In this document: positions 56,690-64,000 of the stretch, one piece after another | How positions within the stretch are numbered: the first letter of the stretch is position 1 | How the letters are laid out: each line of letters opens with the position of its first letter | Origin: Halicephalobus mephisto | Taxonomy: Eukaryota > Nematoda > Chromadorea > Rhabditida > Panagrolaimidae | Direction of reading: 5' to 3' | DNA length: 64,000 nt | Assembly: GCA_009193035.1 (NCBI GenBank) | Contig: SWDT01000142.1 | Coordinates: forward strand, 19,428 to 83,427 | Translations under genes and position numbers: made by a program | The notes under the pieces: model-generated | Told to the model about the DNA's origin: nothing | Seen by the model: the letters and a program-made list of their open reading frames with translations, nothing else | Database searches by the model: none

Positions 56690-57115
56690 ACGATTTTGGA
56701 TCTCGAGTAGAAAATTTCAAAATCTCACTTCAAGACCATTTCGCACCAAAATTTATTTTTATTTTTTTATAATTTTATGATTAACTTCCTTCAGAATTAA
56801 GAAAAATTTAAATTTATGAATTTTCTGGTCTCGAGTGGAAAGTCTAGAAATTCGTGTTGAGACCATGTTGTAAAAAAGTTGATTTTCGTAATTTTATAAT
56901 TATGAAAATAATCTTAGCAAATCACAGAAATCTTAATTTTTATATTTTCTGGTCTCGAGTGGAAAGTCTAGAAATTCGTGTCGAGACCATGTTGTAAAAA
57001 AGTTGATTTTCGTAATTTTATAATCATGATTAACTTCCTTCAGAATTAAGAAAAATTTAAATTTTTATATTTTCTGGTCTCGGATGGAAAGTTCTAGAAA
57101 TTCGTGTCGAGACAG
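56690..57115 (-). repeat. GGTCTCGAG hairpin repeats (same family as slo-1 intron 8)
   Basis: Three or four units carry GGTCTCGAGTGGAAAGTCTA and, 30 bases on, CGTGTCGAGACC, forming stems of up to eight bases (GGTCTCGA/TCGAGACC). Read on the minus strand, order and spacing match the slo-1 intron 8 units. Confidence 0.8.
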
Positions 57116-57169
57116 TTAAGTAGTAATCTCGATTGCTGAGTTTTTATAATAATGATTTTTCAGATTTTG

Positions 57170-58562
57170 TTACAATTTATAAGTAGCGATTAATTGTTTC
57201 TCGATTCCACAAAGATTTTTGTTTCTCTTGTAATAAACATATCCGTTATCGCCCCAGTACTCTCCCCAGCTGTTCTTGACTATCCAGTACTCCGGGGTGT
57301 ACCCGACAACGGTGGCTTCGTGGAGGCCGCTGACGTCTTGGTCGCAGTTTTCGACGTCGAAAGTGCCTCCGGTGTAGAACTGGAAGGCTTTGGGGACTTT
57401 GAAGAAGAACCCAACAGGACCGTAGTTGTAGATACAGTACTCAATGTCGGTTTCTGATTCGATCAAGGTGTAAATTATGTTCTTGTGGTAGATTCCACAA
57501 GAATTCGAACAAGTGTTATTTGAGTCAGTTCCGGTATAAGGATATTCGGATTCCGGCGGGATACCGTATTTTTGAATAAAATCGATACCGTAATCCAGCC
57601 AACCACCTTGACATCCGGAATTCCGCGGGTTGCAGTCGATCAGCCACTGCTCGGAGGTGTCCAGAAGGACTTGGTAGTATCTCAGGTTGATGGACTCCAG
57701 CAAGGCACTCGACACGAAGGCCCAGGAACCGCCGCAGGACTGAAATTACAAAATCACAAAATTACAGAATTAAACATTTTTCAAAACTTATTTGAAAATT
57801 AAATTCCCAAAATTTACAGAAACTTAAAATTCCCAAAGGTTCTACAGTATTTTAGAAAATTTTAAATTTTCGAAAAATTCTGAATTTTTTAACAACTTCT
57901 AAAAGTTCGAAATTCGAAAATTCTGGAATCTTCTACTGAATTCTGAAATTTTTCAAGACATTTCGGAAGATTTTAGAAATCTCTATAAACTTTTTCGAAA
58001 TTTCAGAATCTACCGTATTCAAAAAATTTCTAAAATTTTTCAAAATTTCAGAATCTACCGTATTCAAAAAATTTCAGAATCTACCGTATTCTAGGAACTT
58101 TTGGAATTTTATTAAATTTAATTTTTTTCTAAAAATAAAAAAATAAAAAAGACCAACTTTCTGGTCTTTGACCGGAGAGACCCATCCGTAATCTCTGTAG
58201 TCGAAGGATTCTGGAGGATTTTCTCTTTTTTTTCGGAAAAATTCTCCAAAATTAATTTTCGGAATTTCATCATTGAATTTCGCAAGATCGAAAGTCACTG
58301 GAACCAGAATCTGCTGAAATTCCTCTGACGTCATCGCTGTGAACTGGTTCAGACCGTACTCAGGCCCGGAGGCGTTTTCGTTCTTGATCCAATTGATGTA
58401 ACGAAGATTATCGTAAAAAACTCCCAAACGATAATTAAATTCTTCTTGAGTACCGTAATCCAAGTCATACATGTCCACAAAAGACCGGAATACCATTATC
58501 TGCTCTTCCGTCCAGGACCAAACTGGAAAAATTAGCAAAAATAAAATTAGAATTCGAAACAT
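57170..58562 (-). CDS. Papain-family (C1A) cathepsin homologue with Ser at catalytic Cys
   Basis: Exons (-): 58562-58158, 57739-57170; 324 aa. Seen: signal peptide (MFRILILFLLIFPVWSW), I29-type propeptide with YGLNQFTAMTSEEF, mature start near PPESFDYRDYG, oxyanion Gln in VKDQ (134), then SCGGSWAF where papain has SCGSCWAF, so the nucleophile position is Ser140. His275 (LHEATVVGY) and Asn291 (VKNSWG) of the triad remain, as do disulfide-type motifs CNPRNSGCQGG. Family knowledge: Cys-to-Ser papain homologues include silicateins and TIN-ag-like or other pseudoproteases. This is therefore probably inactive as a thiol protease, perhaps a decoy, inhibitor or scaffold; its substrate is unknown. Secreted or lysosomal. 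The exon junction falls exactly before SCGGSW, on a GTTGGT donor. Confidence 0.9.
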
Positions 58563-59843
58563 TTTTAAAATTAAAAATAACTAATATTTATTTAAAATTA
58601 TTTTCACAAACAAAATTTTTTGTTTTTTATAGGAATTAAAAAATCCGAAGGGCGGAATAAATTATTTTTAATATTTTTAATCGGAATTTTCGGAGAATAT
58701 TTAATCAATCAAAAATTCCAAAAACATTTCCAATCTTCGAAGTTACCATTTAGATTCCATTATTTACGGACGATAACAAGAAATTTCTTCGTACGTTCAT
58801 TAAATAAACAATAAAATTCCTAAATTTAACAAATGTTGAATAAAAACTTTTGATTACCCAATTTCGGATTTCCAAAGTCAAATCGATAATTCTTTACTAA
58901 CTATATATCGGTGAATAACACGATTCCCAACTTCCTTGGATCCTCTTTTATATTTGAATAAATATAAGCCGAACTTTACCCATTAGTTAATTTCAGACAG
59001 AAGCAGGAAGAATACTAAAAATCATTACTTAATAATGGGAGACGGACAACAATTATATCTTACATGGCAGAAAACTAAAGGTTTTACTCTTGCTCTACAG
59101 TATTCTACATTCCCTGATATTCAGACTATCTCTTCTGGACCCTAGTCTAATTTCTATCCCAACAGTTGGGAAACAACAAAATCAAGATTTAGTTTTAGAA
59201 TCAATTTTTCGAACATCGTATGGTTTAAGAGGTCTATCAGTCCCAGATCCATTCACATCTATCACAGGTTTCAAAAATCAAAAAAAATATCGTTTTCCAA
59301 ATAGATTAGTGAAATTTTCAGTTTTTTATTTTCGAAGACACCGTCTCTTCTCAGAAAATATTTTCAAATCCTCGATTGAAATAGAGTAGAGTTCTCCATT
59401 CACAAATTTAAACCTCCCCATCACAAATAAATCAATTATAATAATCAACAACGTGACTATTTAGAAATTACCAAACAACTTTTTCGTTCATTTTAGCGGT
59501 TTAAACTATAGAAGTGAAATCTGTGTCAGTATTGTCCAGTGTTCAAGCATCTATTCGGAAAGGATTAAACCTTGGAGTAAAAAAATTAAGAAAAAAACAA
59601 AAAAGCTAAATTTGAAAAAAATAAAATTCAGAAAAAAACAAAGAAGCTGAATTTGGAAAAATTCTTCTCTTCTAAGAGCATGAGAACTACAGTTATGCAC
59701 CTGGTTCTTGACGCGAATGATTGTTCCCACACCGTAGTCTTTTTGCTGTTGCTTTTCATTCTCTCCTCATTCTTTCCATTGCCGTTCTTCCTGGCTGGTG
59801 CGCTCGCTTCTCTGATTCTTACCCTGTGTTCAATTTACCGGAG
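58563..59843. other. region upstream of the cathepsin homologue
   Basis: No firm gene. At 58996 a TTTCAG acceptor is followed by a short ORF at 59035-59145 (MGDGQQLYLTWQKTKGFTLA..., ends TAG), and an overlapping 99-codon frame lies at 59090-59389; neither is recognised. 59653-59859 has a hydrophobic open frame (LLLLFILSSFFPLPFFLAGA) just before the next gene and out of frame with it. Confidence 0.4.
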
Positions 59844-60551
59844 ATGCCGATGTTGCTGAAGACGTCATACTACCGCACCTCTAAGAGGCTCGATGCCTTG
59901 GGCATGTAAGTTTATCTACTTGTCATTCTTATGTGGAGTTACTTTTTTAGGATGCTCTACAGCATCAAGGAGCCATTCTCCGTCATGGTGGTGGACGGCC
60001 TCATCCAGGAGCTAGACGACATTGTCTACAGGTACCAGGACAAACCCTCTCTGGCGTTTTCATTGAGGTTTGTGATTATTTTATATTAGTAAGCTATTTT
60101 ACTCTTCAGGGTCATCAAAAGATTCATGGCCGACAACTTAATTTGCGACCACCCATGCCTCGTCTTCGAAGTGCGTAAGGATGACAACTCGTCAGCCGAT
60201 AAACACTTGGAAGACGAGTGTCGTGGACCTCCAGTTGGTGGCCAGAGAACTGATTCTGGTGATGTAGTTCAGCACGAAGCAGCTGAAAAACGTTCGGAGG
60301 AAGTCGCTCACTCAGAGAGCACTTGCAGTGAAGAACGCGAGCCGTCTTCTGGTGAACACATCACCAAGATTCAGTCTCTGTCCATCACTGAAGGAGACCT
60401 CAATGGATCTGCCGAGTCTACCTCGTTAGAGGTTAGACGAGAGAGGATGTCCTGGGAAAGTAGACTTGTCGGCCTAGCCCGGGGTGTTGGTCGAGGGGTA
60501 AGTGATTTCTTTTTGTTTGTAGATATTGTTGTATATAGTTTGTTTTCTTAG
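59844..60551 (+). CDS. Unrecognised protein, three exons
   Basis: Exons (+): 59844-59905, 59951-60067, 60110-60551; about 207 aa if read to the TAG at 60549. Both introns are 42-45 bp with good GT-AG ends and keep phase (KRLDALGM / MLYSIKEPFSVMVVDGLIQE / VIKRFMADNLICDHPCLVFE). The second half is acidic and Ser/Glu-rich. A GTAAGT at 60498 could be a further donor, in which case the last 18 residues (SDFFLFVDIVVYSLFS) are intron and a downstream exon is missing. The 5' end is uncertain: the frame is open back to 59721 without an ATG. Base composition is distinctly GC-richer than its neighbours. I do not recognise a family. Confidence 0.5.
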
Positions 60552-60697
60552 TTTGTGCATACGTTTTTGTTATTTTGTATTTTTTGTAAATAGTTGTTTT
60601 GCTGTATATAGTTTTGTTTTTGTTTTTTTTATAAAATGTTTCATTCACTGCAAATCGAGATGGGTGCTGCTAGGTCAAAGGGTGGAATTGAACTGAT

Positions 60698-60922
60698 TTA
60701 TGCTTGGTTCAGGAAGTAATACTCGTTATCTGCTTTGGGAACCACTTCAAATGGTTGTCTATTTTCTGAAGTTGACATATTCAAGTTCCGTTCAAATAGT
60801 TTCCTATTCACATCGAAGTACTCTAGAACGAATTGTACGTTACTTCGGATACTAAGAACACTTTGGATATAATCTATCTTCATAGAATGCCTTTGTAGCA
60901 TCTGCATATCCAGAAGTAACAT
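60698..60922 (-). CDS. possible small exon or ORF, 74 aa
   Basis: Open frame with balanced, non-repetitive composition (MLQRHSMKIDYIQSVLSIRS...NEYYFLNQA). A CTTCTGGATATGCAG sequence at its 5' end could be a 3' splice site (TATGCAG/ATGCTACAA), making it a terminal exon. Candidate upstream pieces on the same strand at 61048-60924 (ELDEINVVLINLITELRRSK) and 61260-61140 could not be joined with consistent phase. Not recognised; may be non-coding. Confidence 0.25.
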   Translation of the reverse strand: MLLLDMQMLQRHSMKIDYIQSVLSIRSNVQFVLEYFDVNRKLFERNLNMSTSENRQPFEVVPKADNEYYFLNQA

Positions 60923-61259
60923 TTCATATATGAATAAAGCTTATTTCCGGAGATTTTAGGGGAAGGAAACGCAATTGAATCAGACTTGTTTTAGATCTTC
61001 TTAGTTCTGTTATCAAGTTGATCAGCACTACATTTATTTCATCAAGCTCTATAAAAATAATAAAATAGTGAATCATAGGAAAAAGATTCAAACCATTCAT
61101 GTTGAATATTCCAGATGTTGCTTTCACAAATGTTCTGTTCATTTCCGCTTTTCACCTGAGAGATCGGCCGAATTCTCAGGAGAAACCTCAATTTTGTTCC
61201 CAGAAATTCGATTGGATAGTCGAAGTTTTTATTCCTGTTATCTAATAAGACACTTTTAG

Positions 61260-62160
61260 TTCTCGGAAGACCTCTGAGAAGATCCCAAGATTATTGACTA
61301 GAAGAAATTTTTGTGTGAAAGAGATGCTGACAGATGTTAGAAAGAGTTGCCATAATATCGATATAAGAAATACATCAAAGTGCTAGTAGATGGAACTATC
61401 CCGAGGATAAAACTGATTCATTAACACGTTCATGACCGAACGCGTTTAGGGTTTTCTGATGGCTAATTTCCTTAACACCCAGTTAGTTCATCCAAACCCA
61501 AGATGGCATTAGTTATCAGTGCTGTTTATCATTTATTTTGATAAAGTTTGAGCGAAATCGGAGTCAGGAAATTTTTCAATTTCATGGGTCCCTGCACCAG
61601 ACGTTTTTCCACTCGAAGACTGAAAGTTGTATCAAGTTCCCAAAATCTTGTACTCAACTTTAGTGTTTTTCGTACAGGAGCGGAATGTCTAAATCTTTCA
61701 ATTTATCGAAGTGGTTGTGCGAAAAGATCATTAATACGCCGATGATCGTCCCTCAACTTGGGAGACAGGACGTGGTGTCTCATTGTCGCCAACGTGTAAC
61801 AAGACGAACTTATGGTTGGTTTTAATTTAAAGAAGAGTTATTATAGAGTTGCATGATTCCCGGGGATAATCAAAACGCGGAAATATCACCGAGAGTCAAT
61901 AGGAATATTCCCGACTCTCAAGCCTAGATTATTATTTTTATAGCAATGCAAGACTTGTGGCTTATCCTGGGAGCGTTGTTTTTATATTTCTCGCGTTTTC
62001 CCCAATAGGAGGGCACCCTAACAAAACAGAAAATTCAATAAAATATCATATATAATAAATAATCTAGCAAGGGCGGGGGAGAGGGGTTGAAAAACAATCG
62101 AGAATGTGGAATAAAACTTAGAAAAAAATAGAACACTCCTCGTCTTCTCCCCGTGATTTT
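61260..62160. other. unassigned intergenic sequence
   Basis: Moderately complex DNA without a supportable gene. A short dyad is seen around 61860-61920 (CCCGGGGATAA and GGAATATTCCCGACTCTC). No tRNA or known snRNA pattern was found. Confidence 0.5.
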
Positions 62161-62164
62161 TTTG

Positions 62165-62800
62165 TTTATATATTTTTATATTTGTTTAGCCGTCGCAAAA
62201 ACTTTTGAAAATTTTCCTTTATGTTCCCCAATAAAAAATTCCCCATAAAGGCCTAACATTTTGGTTTGAAAAAAAAATTTTAAAAAAAGGGATTCAATAA
62301 TTTTTGTGTGGTTATTTTTTATTTATTTTCCACAAAAAATGGTAAAAAAGAAAAAAAAAAAATCCTTGGGAAAAAACCGCCCAAAACCCGAAAAAAACTT
62401 TGTACCGCCCGCCAAATTTTTTAAATTGTCTCTCAATATCTATTTTTTCCGCCTTTCCTAAGTTTTTTTTTTTAATAAAATAAACGAGTCCCCTTAAAAA
62501 TAAATTAAAAAAAAAAAATTTTAAAAAAAATTTTTGTTGTTTTTTTTTTTTCCCTCGCACTTTTTTTATTTAAAATTTTAGTTTTCGTTCCCCCCCCCTC
62601 CTGGAAAAAAAATAACTTAAAAAAATTATAAAAAAAAAAAAAAAAAAGATTTTTTTTTCTCTTTCCTTTTTCTCACAAAAACAATTATTTTTTTCTAAAA
62701 AATTTTTTCTCTTTTTGCCCCTTAAAAAAAATTTTAACTTAACAAAATTCTTTTTAATATTTTAAGAAAGTAAAAAATTTTAATTAAAAAATAAAAAATT
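62165..62800. other. homopolymer-rich, possibly poor-quality sequence
   Basis: An unusual density of homopolymer runs (C8, several A8-A20 and T8-T12) interleaved with broken sequence, unlike the simple-repeat style elsewhere in the window, where unit structure is visible. It may be erroneous or unpolished sequence next to a repeat. Confidence 0.45.
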
Positions 62801-62838
62801 TATTTCCCTGAAATCACATAATAACACGGAAAAAATAC

Positions 62839-62963
62839 CGATTGTGAGGAACACAAAACGCCGAATACCCGATTCGATCTGGCCAGATGAAACGCACGAT
62901 AGGGCTTGGGTTTAGACGTACCTTGGATCGGAGGACGTCTGGGAATCCCGGTGCTTGCTAACC
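62839..62963 (+). pseudogene. 5S rRNA-like sequence, degenerate
   Basis: CCCGATTCGATCTGG, GGGCTTGGGTTTAGACGTAC, CTTGGATCGGAGGACGTCTG and GGGAATCCCGGTGCTTGCTA match in order the core of nematode 5S rRNA (CCCGTCCGATCTGG, GTACTTGGATCGGAGACGG, CCTGGGAATCC), with several one-base insertions. A T12 tract follows, as after a Pol III gene. The 5' end does not pair with the 3' end (GTGCTTGCTAAC), so it is probably a pseudogene, or a real gene with sequencing errors. Confidence 0.7.
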
Positions 62964-62999
62964 AAATTTTTTTTTTTATATATAGATAAGTTCCCCAAG

Positions 63000-63700
63000 A
63001 CATTAAGAAAATTTATTATATTCCATACTAGCTTTTCTTGTATATATTTGATAAATATTGTTTGTCTTTTAGATATAATTACTATCGCGTATAATAATGC
63101 GAGTGTTGGCTTATTTTTCTCTTTCATATATATTTATAATCTAAAATACTATCTTACAATGTGATATCCTTTCGTCATACTTTTTGTATTTATAGTTGTT
63201 TTTTCATATATAGCTGCAATATTTTGAATATTGACGTACAAAAAGAGTGATTAATATATGTAGTATAACTTTTGTAATGTACACTATAGTAACTGTGTTA
63301 TGAGGCAAACCAACTTTACAGGGAAACCTCGCGCCGAAACAGTGACCCTTTTTTTATGCAACCTAACTTTCAGGTGGGAGAAAAAATTATGTAAACATTC
63401 TTATAGATTATTGTGTGTAGACGATGAGACGAGAATAGTTAATTTTCATAGTGTTAAGATTTAGATAATGAAGATGTTCCAGTATATGTAGTCATGTTTT
63501 TTTGAATGAAAATTTCTGTGGTTTGTTTTTGAGAAGTTAATTTCGAACTTGAAGAAACGATTTGTTACCTGTTTTTATAATATTGCGCTTTTGAGTGATT
63601 TTTTCCTACTTGAAATTTTCTAGTAATTCTCAACTTTGGAAGCAAAAGAATTGTAGCTATGCAGACATTATAATATGATAAAGTATAATAAACCCGCAGA
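63000..63700. other. unassigned AT-rich sequence
   Basis: No gene supported. Contains GAGGCAAACC...GGGAAACCTCGCGCCG near 63301-63336 followed by ACCC and T7, an RNA-gene-like pattern, but no known family is recognised. Confidence 0.4.
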
Positions 63701-63701
63701 C

Positions 63702-63759
63702 ATGTTCCGTCTCTCGCTCTGGAGGTACGTGTTGTGGTGGTGGGTCTGGTGTTTTACTG
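63702..63759 (+). CDS. possible first coding exon (signal-peptide-like)
   Basis: ATG-started 58-nt stretch encoding MFRLSLWRYVLWWWVWCFT and ending in a good donor (ACTG/GTAAGAG). The peptide is a plausible signal sequence or membrane segment, and the next exon would lie downstream, possibly outside the window. Evidence is only start, hydrophobicity and donor. Confidence 0.2.
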
Positions 63760-64000
63760 GTAAGAGAGAGTTAAAAAGAATATGATGAGATAAATTAACT
63801 AATTATGAAAAATAGGATTGTCCCGGGGGAATCCGCTTGGTCGCGGGGGGTGGTTTGCTTCTAGTGTCATCTAGAGGGGCCAGCATGGTGGGCATCAAAG
63901 CAATAAAACTGCAAGATTTGGGATACGCAATTGTTTTAAAATTTTTTCCGTCTTACATTTTCTTCTCTTCTATTTTTTCCTACTGCCGTTTTATGGCCTT

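Larger units (their letters stand above)
54901..57169. other. TAF3 / cathepsin-like convergent region
   Basis: No supported gene. Holds the 160-bp satellite (55390-56290), the hairpin repeat family (56690-57115), and about 500 bp of unassigned sequence at 54900-55390. Confidence 0.6.

Noticed and set aside
63290..63360. Spliced-leader RNA gene downstream of the 5S-like unit
   Set aside because: There is a T7 terminator-like run and some GAAAC/GACCC resemblance, but the conserved nematode leader (GGTTTAATTACCC...) is absent.

Overview
The window is eukaryotic and very AT-rich. It reads as a nematode chromosome segment. Introns are often only 40-50 bp, 3' splice sites are nearly all TTTTCAG or TTTTTAG, several genes begin a few bases after such an acceptor as if trans-spliced, and the genes match nematode/metazoan families closely (SLO-1, SFRP-1, GOP-1, atlastin, PGP). 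Species cannot be named from the sequence. All exon models were built by hand from reading frame, splice consensus and protein-family similarity; every multi-exon model given as complete keeps phase through to its stop.

Layout. 1-6655: AT-rich low-complexity DNA with short tandem arrays and one tRNA-like element. 6656-9839 (-): leukotriene A4 hydrolase/aminopeptidase. 12475-21328 (+): slo-1 BK potassium channel, 11 coding exons per transcript and a pair of equal-length mutually exclusive exons. 22075-24429 (-): secreted frizzled-related protein. 26045-28347 (+): bHLH transcription factor. 28410-32934 (-): GOP-1/CLEC16A. 33250-34500 (+): mitochondrial fission regulator (MTFR) family. 34628-38451 (-): atlastin. 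38.5-41.4 kb: tRNA-derived repeats and a palindromic minisatellite. 41743-48121 (+): full-length P-glycoprotein with two alternative first exons. 48903-50777 (-): SLMAP-like FHA/coiled-coil protein. 51553-54662 (+): TAF3. 55.4-56.3 kb: satellite with exact 160-bp period. 57170-58562 (-): papain-family protein whose catalytic Cys is replaced by Ser. 59844-60551 (+): unrecognised gene. 60.6-64.0 kb: mostly non-coding, with a degenerate 5S rRNA-like sequence and a stretch that looks like poor-quality sequence.

The twelve genes alternate strand without exception, so there are no operons; they form convergent and divergent pairs. They do not make one pathway. Several act on membranes and organelles (GOP-1, atlastin, MTFR, SLMAP), and the rest cover excitability, Wnt signalling, xenobiotic efflux and TFIID transcription.

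The most notable points are the Ser-substituted cathepsin homologue, the two slo-1 exons, the two phase-matched pgp first exons, a hairpin repeat family in slo-1 whose stem bases covary between copies, an approximately 210-bp inverted repeat bracketing two atlastin exons (a candidate circular-RNA configuration), a probable solo LTR with target-site duplication in an atlastin intron, tRNA-derived repeat clusters, and start-stop uORFs on both sides of the SLMAP/TAF3 divergent promoter. No wholly new multi-gene system was found.
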